Assembly (NCBI GenBank): GCA_033283385.1
Contig: JAWMQQ010000003.1
Location: 496,001-560,000, forward strand
Length of the DNA: 64,000 nucleotides
Direction of reading: 5' to 3'
DNA from: Mangrovimicrobium sp033283385
Lineage (GTDB): Bacteria; Pseudomonadota; Gammaproteobacteria; Pseudomonadales; Halieaceae
In this document: positions 34,637-42,438 of the stretch, in pieces
Layout: every line of letters begins with the position of its first letter
How positions within the stretch are numbered: position 1 is the stretch's first letter
Position numbers and translations under genes: made by a program
Notes under the pieces: model-generated
The model's database searches: none
Seen by the model: the letters and a program-made list of their open reading frames with translations, nothing else
What the model was told of the DNA's origin: nothing

Positions 34637-34755
34637 GAGCCCGCTACGCGGGCGATCGCGGTCTATGCCGGACGTCGCGGGCTATCGCGCGCAGAGCGCG
34701 CTCCTACAGTGGCGATCGCGGCCTGTTCCGGGGGTCGCGGCCAGCGCACCCCTAC
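34633..34755. repeat. GTAGGAGC-type dispersed palindrome, copy 4 (compound)
   Basis: A complete unit, GTAGGAGCCCGC... to ...GCGCGCTCCTAC, at 34633-34707, followed by a degraded further unit with GGCGATCGCGG and CCCCTAC up to 34755. GCGATCGCGG occurs three times in it with variation. Supplies the bioD stop. Confidence 0.78.
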
Positions 34756-34764
34756 AATCTATGA

Positions 34765-34792
34765 TTGACATCCGGCGTAATTTGGCGAGAAT
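34765..34792 (+). promoter_or_regulatory. Possible promoter of the acyl-CoA dehydrogenase gene
   Basis: TTGACA (34765-34770), 16 bases, GAGAAT (34787-34792), about 80 bases before the start. Weak -10, so tentative. Confidence 0.35.
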
Positions 34793-34871
34793 GTGAGCAC
34801 TGAACACATCGCCCGCCGTGGCCCACTCCCCCATTTCCTGGCGGGAGCCGAATTTTCAAGAGGTAAGCACC

Positions 34872-36659
34872 ATGCCCCAGTACAATGCGCCGCTGCGCGA
34901 TATGCGCTTCGTCATGCATGAACTGCTTGAAGCCGAGCAGCAGTTCCAGACCCTGCCCGGATACGAGGAAGCCACGGCGGACCTGATGGACGCCATCCTG
35001 GAGGAGGGCGCCAAATTCTGTGAAGAGGTCCTTTCTCCCCTGAACCGCGTCGGCGACGAAGAGGGCTGCACCTGGAGCGAGGCTGGCGTCAAGACACCCG
35101 CCGGGTTCAAGGAAGCCTACCGGCAGTTCGTCGACAACGGGTGGCCGGCGCTGGCGGCTGCCACCGAGGCTGGCGGCCAGGGCATGCCTCACATGCTGGG
35201 CACGGTGATCAACGAGATGGCCGGCGCCGCCAACTGGTCCTGGACCATGTATCCCGGCCTGTCCCACGGCGCGGTGAAGACCATCGAGGCCCACGGCACT
35301 CCGGAGCAGAAGGAAAAGTACCTCACCCAGCTGGTCTCCGGCGAATGGACCGGCACGATGTGCCTGACCGAATCCCACTGCGGTTCGGACCTCGGCCTGC
35401 TGCGCACCAAGGCCGAACCCAACGCCGACGGCAGCTACGCGATCAGCGGCCAGAAGATTTTCATCAGCGCCGGCGAGCACGACATGACCGACAACATCGT
35501 GCATATCGTGCTGGCACGCCTGCCGGATGCACCGGCGGGCACCAAGGGCATCTCCCTGTTCATCGTGCCCAAGGTGCTGGTGAATGAGGACGGCTCCCTT
35601 GGCGAACGCAACGCGGTGACCTGTGCCTCCATCGAGCACAAGATGGGCATCCACGGTAACGCCACCTGCGTGCTCAACTTCGACGGCGCCACCGGCTACC
35701 TGATCGGCCCGGAAAACCGCGGCCTGAACTGCATGTTCACCTTCATGAACACCGCCCGTATCGGCACCGCCGTGCAGGGTCTTGCGCACACCGAACTGTC
35801 GTTCCAGGGCGCGTTGGGGTACGCCAAAGAGCGCCTGGCCATGCGCAGCCTGACCGGCCCGAAAAACGCCGACGGCCCGGCGGACCCGATTATCGTGCAC
35901 CCGGACGTGCGCCGCATGTTGCTCACCCAGAAGGCCATCGCCGAGGGCGGCCGCGCGCTGCTGTATTTCCTCTCCCTGCAGGGCGACATCGTCGAGAAGG
36001 GCACCGAGGAGGAAGCGAAGACCGCAGACGACCTGATGTCCCTGCTCACCCCCATCGGCAAGGCCTTCATGACCGAGCTCGGTTTCGAGTGCGCCAACCA
36101 CGGCGTGCAGGTCTACGGCGGCCACGGCTTCATCAGCGAGTGGGGCATGGAGCAGATCGTGCGCGACGCGCGTATTTCCATGCTCTATGAAGGCACCACC
36201 GGCATCCAGGCGCTGGACCTGATCGGCCGCAAGGTGCTCGGCTCCGGCGGCAAGATGCTGATGCAGTTCACCGCCATGATCGAGGAGTTCTGCAAGGAAA
36301 ATACCGACGAGGCCGACAAGCCCTTCATCGACACCCTGTCCGCCGCCAAGGACGAGTGGCTGGAAATCTCGATGAAGATCGGCGAAGCCGCGATGGGCAA
36401 TGCCGACGAGGCCGGCGCCGCGTCAGTGGACTACCTGATGTACTCCGGTTACGTCACGCTGGCCTACTTCTGGGCGCGCATGGCGGTAATCGCGCGCAGG
36501 AAGGTCGATGGCGAGGAGGGTGATTTCTACCGGGCCAAGCTGATGACCGCGGAGTTCTACTTCAAGCGCCTGCTGCCGCGCACCGAGAGCCTGAAGAAGA
36601 CCATGTTGTCGGGCGCGGACAACCTGATGCAGATGCCCGAGGACCTGTTCGTTCTGTAA
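34872..36659 (+). CDS. Acyl-CoA dehydrogenase with C-terminal extension
   Basis: A 595-residue flavoprotein, longer than classical 380-residue dehydrogenases; the extra C-terminal region is the Acyl-CoA_dh_C domain seen in proteobacterial long-form enzymes. ATG 34872 follows AGAGG. Seen: N-terminal helical domain, MCLTESHCGSDLGLLRTKA (flavin contact), GQKIFISAGEHDM, GIHGNATCVLNFDGA, YGGHGFISEWGMEQIVRDARI and YEGTTGIQALDLIGRK, a signature of the group. Catalyses the first step of beta-oxidation; chain length preference is unknown. Followed by a terminator. Confidence 0.94.
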   Translation: MPQYNAPLRDMRFVMHELLEAEQQFQTLPGYEEATADLMDAILEEGAKFCEEVLSPLNRVGDEEGCTWSEAGVKTPAGFKEAYRQFVDNGWPALAAATEAGGQGMPHMLGTVINEMAGAANWSWTMYPGLSHGAVKTIEAHGTPEQKEKYLTQLVSGEWTGTMCLTESHCGSDLGLLRTKAEPNADGSYAISGQKIFISAGEHDMTDNIVHIVLARLPDAPAGTKGISLFIVPKVLVNEDGSLGERNAVTCASIEHKMGIHGNATCVLNFDGATGYLIGPENRGLNCMFTFMNTARIGTAVQGLAHTELSFQGALGYAKERLAMRSLTGPKNADGPADPIIVHPDVRRMLLTQKAIAEGGRALLYFLSLQGDIVEKGTEEEAKTADDLMSLLTPIGKAFMTELGFECANHGVQVYGGHGFISEWGMEQIVRDARISMLYEGTTGIQALDLIGRKVLGSGGKMLMQFTAMIEEFCKENTDEADKPFIDTLSAAKDEWLEISMKIGEAAMGNADEAGAASVDYLMYSGYVTLAYFWARMAVIARRKVDGEEGDFYRAKLMTAEFYFKRLLPRTESLKKTMLSGADNLMQMPEDLFVL

Positions 36660-36727
36660 TCCGGCCCCTGGCCGTGGTTGCGGGAAATGCACCCCTCCCC
36701 CCCCCGGGTGACATTTCCCTTCCTGAG

Positions 36728-36761
36728 GAGGAGAATACGAAAGTGTTCTCCTCTTTTTTTT
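36728..36761 (+). terminator. Rho-independent terminator after acyl-CoA dehydrogenase
   Basis: Stem GAGGAGAATAC / GTGTTCTCCTC (one G-T pair), GAAA tetraloop, then eight T. It lies only 24 bases before the next ATG, so the downstream gene may be partly read through or have its own start inside. Confidence 0.9.
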
Positions 36762-36785
36762 ACTGCTGAATCACAGAATAACGCC

Positions 36786-37001
36786 ATGACCGAATCGACC
36801 GACGCCAAGCTGGACAAGAGCCATGAGAACCGGCTTTACCCCGAGGACCAGGCGCGTGTAGACGCCTTCCTGGAGCGCGGAGTCAACTCCGTGGAGCGCA
36901 AGCCATTCCGGCCATTTCGCCTGATGGTGATCCTGATTGCCCTGGTGATGGGCCTGTCGTTCCTGAGCCAGGGGCTGGCTCACTGGGCGGGCATCTACTG
37001 A
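36786..37001 (+). CDS. Small single-pass membrane protein (DUF3094-like)
   Basis: 71 residues from ATG 36786. An acidic N-terminus with LYPEDQARVDAFLERGVNSV and ERKPFRPFRL is followed by one transmembrane helix (VILIALVMGLSFLSQGLAHW). The PEDQARVDxFL...GVN.VERKPFRP pattern matches what I recall of the DUF3094 family of gammaproteobacterial small proteins, function unknown. I hold the family name with moderate certainty; the gene itself looks real because of its composition and helix. Confidence 0.72.
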   Translation: MTESTDAKLDKSHENRLYPEDQARVDAFLERGVNSVERKPFRPFRLMVILIALVMGLSFLSQGLAHWAGIY

Positions 37002-37063
37002 ACGGCATTCGCCGCCCGCAGTGAAAGATGGCCGCAGGCTGTTGTCCTGCGGCCGCAGTTCGG

Positions 37064-37585
37064 TCAGAAGTTGAAGCCGACACCCAGAACGTAGGCCCAG
37101 GCGCCGTCGTCAAAGGCGTCATCCGCATTGTTGCTGTCCTGGAAGAAGAACTGGTATTCGGCGCGACCCAGGATATAGGTCTTGTCGAGTACGTAGTACT
37201 TCATGCCCAGTTCCAGCCCGGCAAACGTGCTTTCGTTCACGCCATCGCCGTAAACCCCGCCGAGGCTGGCGCCGACAAAGGGACGCGCATTGCCGTCGAG
37301 GAAGTTGTAGTCGGCGTAGCCGCGGGTGCTGCCGGTCCACACGTCGTTGCTGTTATCACCGCCCGCGTAGGACACGCTCTGGCGGATACCCAGGCTCAGC
37401 TTGTCGGAGGTGTACCAGCCAAGGTCGCCCGAGACGCCTGCCGAGTTGTTGTCGAATTTCTTGTCGCTGGTGCCAGTGCCCGAAATGGAGAATTCGCGAT
37501 CCCCGGCAACGGGCCCCGCGTGCAGCGCCATCGGTACGAAAGCGGCGCAGACGCCAAGGGCAGTAGCTCGTATCAGTTTTTTCAT
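37064..37585 (-). CDS. Outer membrane beta-barrel family protein
   Basis: A 173-residue protein from the ATG at 37583-37585 behind AAGGAG. Signal peptide MKKLIRATALGVCAAFVPMALHA. The mature part alternates polar and hydrophobic residues in short strands with aromatic girdles (FVGASLGGVYGDGVNESTFA, YILGRAEYQFFF) and ends GVGFNF with the C-terminal Phe of outer membrane barrels. Eight strands would fit the length. Resembles OmpA-N/OmpW-type porin-like barrels; role unknown. Confidence 0.82.
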   Translation of the reverse strand: MKKLIRATALGVCAAFVPMALHAGPVAGDREFSISGTGTSDKKFDNNSAGVSGDLGWYTSDKLSLGIRQSVSYAGGDNSNDVWTGSTRGYADYNFLDGNARPFVGASLGGVYGDGVNESTFAGLELGMKYYVLDKTYILGRAEYQFFFQDSNNADDAFDDGAWAYVLGVGFNF

Positions 37586-37915
37586 TGTGTACTCCTTGCG
37601 GTGGTTGAAAAGCAGAATCACCCCGCGGGAAAGCCGCCGGGCGGTTCCAGTGGCGTTCGGAGGTACAGAAGTTATGCGTTATGGGCCGAACGAATCAGCG
37701 AAGTGCCGGGCATCCATGAACCGGCTGCTCGCCCGTTTGCAGCGGCGAAAGTTGCGAAGCGCAGCCGTTGCCCGGGCGAGCGGAAATGTGGGAAGGCTAG
37801 TTCAAGGGCGGGTTTTTGCTCGGCCTGAAGCTGCAAACGGTGAATTTTTCACGCAATCAAAAGCGTTTTTCGCGGCTGGCAGGTGGGCGCAGGCACCGGC
37901 GAAAATAGTTGCGCG
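37586..37915. other. 330-bp intergenic stretch, no gene recognised
   Basis: Upstream of the minus-strand barrel gene and downstream of the minus-strand aldo/keto reductase. Contains a 9-bp inverted repeat GCTCGCCCG (37727-37735) / CGGGCGAGC (37773-37781). No terminator with T-tract and no supported open frame. Confidence 0.6.
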
Positions 37916-38962
37916 CTAGCCTGCAAAGCCTTTGTCGAACGCGGCATTCACTTCCTTGAGTAATGGCTTCGAGAGCGTGATTTCCACAGCCCGCAGGTTT
38001 TCGCCCAGTTGCGCCGCGCTGCTCGCCGCCATCAGCACCGAAGCGACGAACGGTTGCTCCCGCACAAAGGCGAGCGCGAGCTGCGTCGGCTCGAGGCCGT
38101 GGCGCCGCGCGATCTCGGCGTAAGCTGCCGCTGCCCGCAGGACCGATGGTGCGAGGCGCCGCTCGAACCCGGCAAACAGGCTGGAGCGGCTGCCCTGCAG
38201 CGGCATCCCGCCCGCGTATTTTCCCGTCAGCAAACCACTGGCCAGCGGCGAGTAGGCGATCAGTCCCAGTTGCTCGCGCATGGCGATTTCCGCGAGCCCG
38301 TTTTCGAACAGGCGGTCCATCAGGCTGTAACTGTTCTGGATACTCTGTATTCGCGGCAGGCCCGCCTCCGACGACAGCGCGAGGTAGCGCATCACGCCCC
38401 AGGGGGATTCGTTGCAAACACCGATGTGGCGGATTTTTCCGGCTTTGACCTGGGTTGCCAGCGCCGCCAGCGTCTCCTCTATCGGGACCAGCGCCGGCGT
38501 GTCCGGAATGTGGCTGAAGCGCGCGCGACGCAAAGTGGTGATGGGACGCTCCGGCCAGTGCACCTGGTACAGGTCTATATGATCCGTACCCAGACGGCGC
38601 AGGCTGTCGTCCACCGCGGCGGCGATATTGGCCGCATCCAGGCAGCGGCCGGCGCCGCGGATGTGGCGCATGTCGCCGGGCCCGTCTCCTGGTCCGGCCA
38701 CCTTGGTGGCGACGACAACCTGCCCGCGTACACCGCGCTCGCGAATCCACTTGCCGAGAATCTGTTCGGAGCGCCCCTGCGTGGCGGCATCCACTGGCGC
38801 GGGGTAGTTCTCGGCGGTGTCGAACAGGGTGATACCCGCGTCCAGCGCCATGTCCAGCTGCCTGAATGCGTCGTCCTCGCCGGTTTGCGCGCCGAAGGTC
38901 ATCACACCCAGCCCGAAGGCGCTGACGCGGATGCCGGATGTGCCCAGAAGCCTGTATTCCAT
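37916..38962 (-). CDS. Aldo/keto reductase, Tas-like
   Basis: A 348-residue NADPH-dependent reductase from the ATG at 38960-38962 behind AGGGAAA. Seen: MEYRLLGTSGIRVSAFGLG, GITLFDTAENYP with catalytic Asp and Tyr, VVVATKVAG (Lys), DLYQVHWPER (His), GVCNESPWGVMR and ASGLLTGKYAGG. The length and insert with GDMRHIRGAGRCLDA fit the Tas/YajO branch. Substrate unknown. No obvious operon partner. Confidence 0.92.
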   Translation of the reverse strand: MEYRLLGTSGIRVSAFGLGVMTFGAQTGEDDAFRQLDMALDAGITLFDTAENYPAPVDAATQGRSEQILGKWIRERGVRGQVVVATKVAGPGDGPGDMRHIRGAGRCLDAANIAAAVDDSLRRLGTDHIDLYQVHWPERPITTLRRARFSHIPDTPALVPIEETLAALATQVKAGKIRHIGVCNESPWGVMRYLALSSEAGLPRIQSIQNSYSLMDRLFENGLAEIAMREQLGLIAYSPLASGLLTGKYAGGMPLQGSRSSLFAGFERRLAPSVLRAAAAYAEIARRHGLEPTQLALAFVREQPFVASVLMAASSAAQLGENLRAVEITLSKPLLKEVNAAFDKGFAG

Positions 38963-39045
38963 GTGTTTCCCTGTATCCCGACTGGCTGTGCGCAGCATAA
39001 CAGGCTGGCGGCGCCAGCAGCTTAACCAGGCCCGGGATTCAATGT

Positions 39046-39064
39046 ATTGAGATTAATTCTCATC
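39046..39064. promoter_or_regulatory. Predicted Fur box
   Basis: ATTGAGATTAATTCTCATC matches the 19-bp gammaproteobacterial Fur pattern AATGANAATNATTNTCATT at 16 positions and has the dyad TGAGA-TTAAT-TCTCA. Centred about 50 bases upstream of the PepSY gene, so repression by Fe-Fur is expected. Confidence 0.72.
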
Positions 39065-39103
39065 TATATTAAGTTGCTCCACCAAACCCACTGAGGACTG
39101 ATC

Positions 39104-39379
39104 GTGAAAAAACTCCTGCTTGCCCTGCCACTGTGTCTGCCCGTCGCCGCTGTCGCCAGCGCGGACTGCCCCAAATACCCGAAAAGCGAATGGATGAGCG
39201 TATTCGAGCTGCAGAAGAAAATCGTCAACGAGTACGGCTTCGCCATCAAGAAGTTCAAGGTCGATGACGAGTGCTATGAAATCTATGGCTGGGCAGTGAA
39301 CGAGGGCGGCAAGAAGGTCAAGGTGGAGGTGTACTTCGACACCAAAACCGGCGCAATCGTAAAACAGCACCGGGACTGA
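39104..39379 (+). CDS. PepSY-like periplasmic protein
   Basis: A 91-residue protein with a signal peptide (MKKLLLALPLCLPVAAVASA) and a single PepSY-like fold: WMSVFELQKKIVNEYGF, KFKVDDECYEIYGW, KVKVEVYFDTKTGAIV. PepSY modules often accompany membrane reductases. It is four bases ahead of a cytochrome b gene and behind a Fur box, suggesting a two-gene iron-responsive operon that supports heme or ferric-iron reduction. Confidence 0.85.
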   Translation: MKKLLLALPLCLPVAAVASADCPKYPKSEWMSVFELQKKIVNEYGFAIKKFKVDDECYEIYGWAVNEGGKKVKVEVYFDTKTGAIVKQHRD

Positions 39380-39382
39380 CCC

Positions 39383-39874
39383 GTGCTGTGGGACCTGTTC
39401 ACCAGGGTCTTCCACTGGAGCCTCGCCCTCGGCATTGCCCTGAACTACTGGTTGCTGGAAGCTGGCGACCCGCCGCATGAATGGCTGGGCTACGCCCTCG
39501 CAGCCCTGGTGCTTGCGCGCGTGGGCTGGGGTTTCGCCGGGCCTGAAAACGCGCGGTTTTCCAGCTTCGTAGTCGGTCCGCGTCGCATCCTGCGCAGCCT
39601 GCGGCACTTTGCCGATGACTACCGCGAGCATATCGGCCACAGCCCGCTGGCGGGCTGGATGATCCTGTTCCTGCTGGCGCTGGTGCTCGCGCTTGGGATC
39701 ACTGGCTGGATGCAGGACCTGGATGCGTTCTGGGGTGAGGACTGGCTGGAGGAGCTGCACGAGTATCTCGCCCACCTGCTCATCGCGGCGGCGGCGGTGC
39801 ATGTGGTCGCTGTGCTGTGGATTCAGCGGCGTTTCGGGCTGCCGCTGGTGCGCAGCATGTGGCGGGGGTCCTGA
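39383..39874 (+). CDS. Cytochrome b561-family membrane protein
   Basis: A 163-residue protein from GTG 39383. Opening LWDLFTRVFHWSLALGIALN is the diagnostic Ni-hydrogenase/cytochrome-b561 start with a heme histidine; further histidines lie in PPHEW, EELHEYLAHLL and AAVHVV. Four helices are predicted. Transfers electrons across the inner membrane. With the Fur-preceded PepSY gene four bases before it, a ferric-siderophore or iron reductase role is likely but unproven. Confidence 0.88.
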   Translation: MLWDLFTRVFHWSLALGIALNYWLLEAGDPPHEWLGYALAALVLARVGWGFAGPENARFSSFVVGPRRILRSLRHFADDYREHIGHSPLAGWMILFLLALVLALGITGWMQDLDAFWGEDWLEELHEYLAHLLIAAAAVHVVAVLWIQRRFGLPLVRSMWRGS

Positions 39875-39913
39875 TCGCGGCGTGGCCTCGACCAGGATTG
39901 TTCCAGCAGCGGC

Positions 39914-40189
39914 CTACTTGCGCAGGCGGCGGAAGCCGAACAGGCCGAGCAAGCCCACGAGCCCGGCGAGCGCACCCAGGGGTAGCGCGGGGACTGGCGT
40001 GGCCACGGTAGTGCCGGAAGTAATGGCAAGCTCGGCTCTGCCCGAACCGGTGCTTAACGCGAAGGCGAACGGATCGACCCCGTCACCGCCGGATCCGCTC
40101 ATTGTGAAGCTGTGCTTCTGGATGGCAGCAAAACCTGTATTTGCGGCCAGTAGCGCCGCGGCGAGCAGGATTTTCTGAACGTTGCGCAT
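39914..40189 (-). CDS. Small exported protein with exosortase-type C-terminal sorting tail
   Basis: 91 residues. Signal peptide MRNVQKILLAAALLAANTGFA, a short Gly/Ser/Thr-rich middle, and a C-terminal tripartite tail: VPALPLGAL, a hydrophobic helix (AGLVGLLGLFGF), then RRLRK. This matches the layout of PEP-CTERM and related sorting signals, in which an exosortase or rhombosortase-like enzyme cuts near the P-rich motif. The exact subclass is uncertain, and no sortase gene is in the window. Confidence 0.7.
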   Translation of the reverse strand: MRNVQKILLAAALLAANTGFAAIQKHSFTMSGSGGDGVDPFAFALSTGSGRAELAITSGTTVATPVPALPLGALAGLVGLLGLFGFRRLRK

Positions 40190-40273
40190 GTTTCATCCCC
40201 TGTAAATTGTGCGCTTGCAGCCCTGAGCTGTGTACGCCGTCTCGTGTTTTCCCGCCCAACCGTATCGGACAAG

Positions 40274-41077
40274 CTAGCGCAAGTCACGCCAATCGGCGGC
40301 AGAAGGGTAGAGGAGGTCCGTGCGAATGATGTACTTCGTGCCGCTCACTATTGGCTCCGAGCTGTGCAGGCAGTGCAGCGGGTGCATTCCGTGGGGAAAG
40401 CACAATACGCCGCCCGCGGGTGTGCGCACGTCGACGATTTTTACCCTGTCACCGCGCCGCGCGGGGCTACGTGGGTCGTCCGCATTGACCAGGAAGCGGG
40501 TGGCGCCGCCCTCGAAATTGTCGTTGAGGAAAATCAGGAACGTCATCTGGCTGTAGCGGTCGTCGAAGGCGTTGGTAACCAGTGCGCAGTCGATCACCCG
40601 ACTGCCCGGCCAGGCGCCGTCTGTGTGCGGCTGGAAGAAATCGCCCTCGCCGTAGCGGTAGAAGCGAAAGCGCTGGTTCAGGCCGAGTCCCGCACAGCCT
40701 GAGAAAATGCCGTCATCGTCCGTGCAGAACGGCGCGACCCGCTGCCAGAGCAGTTCGTGGGTAGTGTCATCGACGATCCAGACCACGTTGTCGTTGTGGC
40801 GAATCGAGCGCGGCAGGGAGACCGCGGCATCGGGCAGGTAACCCAGGGATTCGCTGAGGTCGATGATGCTGCTGCACTCCACCGCGCTGAGTACGCCGCT
40901 GAGCTGGTATGCGCCCGGTACCTCTGGCACGGGGATTCGCTTCACTTCAGAGGGGGCGGTCTGAGCCAGCCGGGCGGGATTGGCGTCGCGGTTCGCCCAG
41001 CTCGGCAATGCAGGGTGCTCGGCGCCCGGTTCGCGGGCGACGACGTAGAACTGTTCGGTGTGCGGGGCTTCCAACAT
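40274..41077 (-). CDS. 2-oxoglutarate/Fe(II)-dependent oxygenase
   Basis: About 267 residues from the ATG at 41075-41077. Prolyl-4-hydroxylase-like fold: FQPHTDGAWPG holds the H-x-D iron ligands, MTFLIFLNDNFEGGATRF precedes them in space, HPLHCLHSSEPI contains the third His, and KYIIRTDLLY has the Arg for 2-oxoglutarate. No signal peptide. The substrate is unknown. Divergent from a PhoX-like gene, 164 bases apart. Confidence 0.88.
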   Translation of the reverse strand: MLEAPHTEQFYVVAREPGAEHPALPSWANRDANPARLAQTAPSEVKRIPVPEVPGAYQLSGVLSAVECSSIIDLSESLGYLPDAAVSLPRSIRHNDNVVWIVDDTTHELLWQRVAPFCTDDDGIFSGCAGLGLNQRFRFYRYGEGDFFQPHTDGAWPGSRVIDCALVTNAFDDRYSQMTFLIFLNDNFEGGATRFLVNADDPRSPARRGDRVKIVDVRTPAGGVLCFPHGMHPLHCLHSSEPIVSGTKYIIRTDLLYPSAADWRDLR

Positions 41078-41241
41078 GCGGTCTTTTCTGCGTGAATAGT
41101 GGTTTCTGCGTGAGTGGCGATATCCGTGGATACCCATCGTGGTGCACGGGTTGCCGGACATCGGGTTGTCACATCCCGGGCTCATCATGGCCCCGGCTCC
41201 GCAGGTCACACCGCTATATCCAACACTCCAGTACCGTGCCA

Positions 41242-42423
41242 ATGATGAACAGACGACTCCTGATCCGCAACGCCATGCTGGCGCTGGCTGCTTCCCCCCT
41301 GGCGCTGCGGCTGCCACCGGCACGCGCCGCCGCGCCGGGAAGCCTCGCCGCCATGCTGGCGGACACGGTACGCGACGAGGAACACCAGGCGATCCTGCCG
41401 CGCGGCGCCAGCCTGCGCATCGTTGCCCGCTCCGGACATCCCGCAGCGGCGGGTGCCGCCTACGCCTGGCACGGCGCACCCGACGGTGGTGCCTGTTTTG
41501 CCGCGCCCGATGGCGGCTGGGTGTATGTCTCCAACAGCGAGTTGCCGGACAACGAGATCAACCCGTCCGCCAGCGGCGGCGCCGGCGCGCTGCGTTTCGA
41601 CGTCCGGGGCAAGGTAGTGGACAGCTACCCGATCCTGCAGAACACGCGCAAGAACTGCGCCGGCGGGCGCAGCCTCTGGGGCACCTGGCTGTCCTGCGAG
41701 GAAGACCACGAGAACGGGCGGGTATTCGAGTGCGATCCTTTCGGCAAGCGCGCTGCGGAGGCCCGCCCGGCGATGGGTTTCTTCCGCCACGAGGCGGTGG
41801 CGATGGACCCGGCCACCGGCATGGCGTATCTCACCGAGGACAGGCCGGACGGCTGCCTCTACCGTTTTACGCCGAAACGCCCGGGCGACCTCTCCGCGGG
41901 GGTGCTGGAAGTGGCCACGATCGACGGGGTGCGTGTCGGCTGGAGCGCCGTGCCGGATGTCAGCGGGCAGAGCCGGCCCCTGCGTCACCAGGTGCCTGAA
42001 GCCGCGCACTTCGCCGGTGGCGAGGGTATCGCCTGGCATGCGGGCAAGGTTTTCTTTACCACCAAGTACGACAACCGCGTGTGGGCCCTGGATCTGGCCA
42101 GCCGTCGCCTCTCCGTCGCCTACGACGCCGCGCTGTATGCCGAGCCGGTGCTGAGCGGGGTGGATAATGTCGAGATCAGCCCCAGCGGGGAGGTACTGAT
42201 CGCCGAGGACGGCGGCGACATGCAGATCGTCGCGCTCACCGAAGACTACGCGCCGGTGCCGGTGCTGACGCTACAGGGCCAGGACGACTCGGAGATCACC
42301 GGCCCCGCCTTCAGCCCCGATGGCCGGCGCCTGTATTTCAGCTCCCAGCGCGGTTTCAGCGGCAATTCCGCCGACGGCCTGACCTACGAACTGACCCTGC
42401 CCCGGGCGGTAACCGCCGCCTGA
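41242..42423 (+). CDS. PhoX/DUF839 family exported protein
   Basis: A 393-residue protein starting at ATG 41242 (or ATG 41245). Twin-arginine signal NRRLLIRNAMLALAAS. Beta-propeller region with SLWGTWLSCEEDHENG, whose TW-x-x-CEE motif coordinates the Fe-Ca cofactor in PhoX phosphatases; AYLTEDRPDGCLYRF, DNVEISPSGEVLIAEDGG and SPDGRRLYFSSQRG also fit. At under 400 residues it is shorter than typical PhoX (about 600-700), so enzymatic phosphatase activity is uncertain. Confidence 0.87.
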   Translation: MMNRRLLIRNAMLALAASPLALRLPPARAAAPGSLAAMLADTVRDEEHQAILPRGASLRIVARSGHPAAAGAAYAWHGAPDGGACFAAPDGGWVYVSNSELPDNEINPSASGGAGALRFDVRGKVVDSYPILQNTRKNCAGGRSLWGTWLSCEEDHENGRVFECDPFGKRAAEARPAMGFFRHEAVAMDPATGMAYLTEDRPDGCLYRFTPKRPGDLSAGVLEVATIDGVRVGWSAVPDVSGQSRPLRHQVPEAAHFAGGEGIAWHAGKVFFTTKYDNRVWALDLASRRLSVAYDAALYAEPVLSGVDNVEISPSGEVLIAEDGGDMQIVALTEDYAPVPVLTLQGQDDSEITGPAFSPDGRRLYFSSQRGFSGNSADGLTYELTLPRAVTAA

Positions 42424-42438
42424 GCTCTTGTCCTTCAG

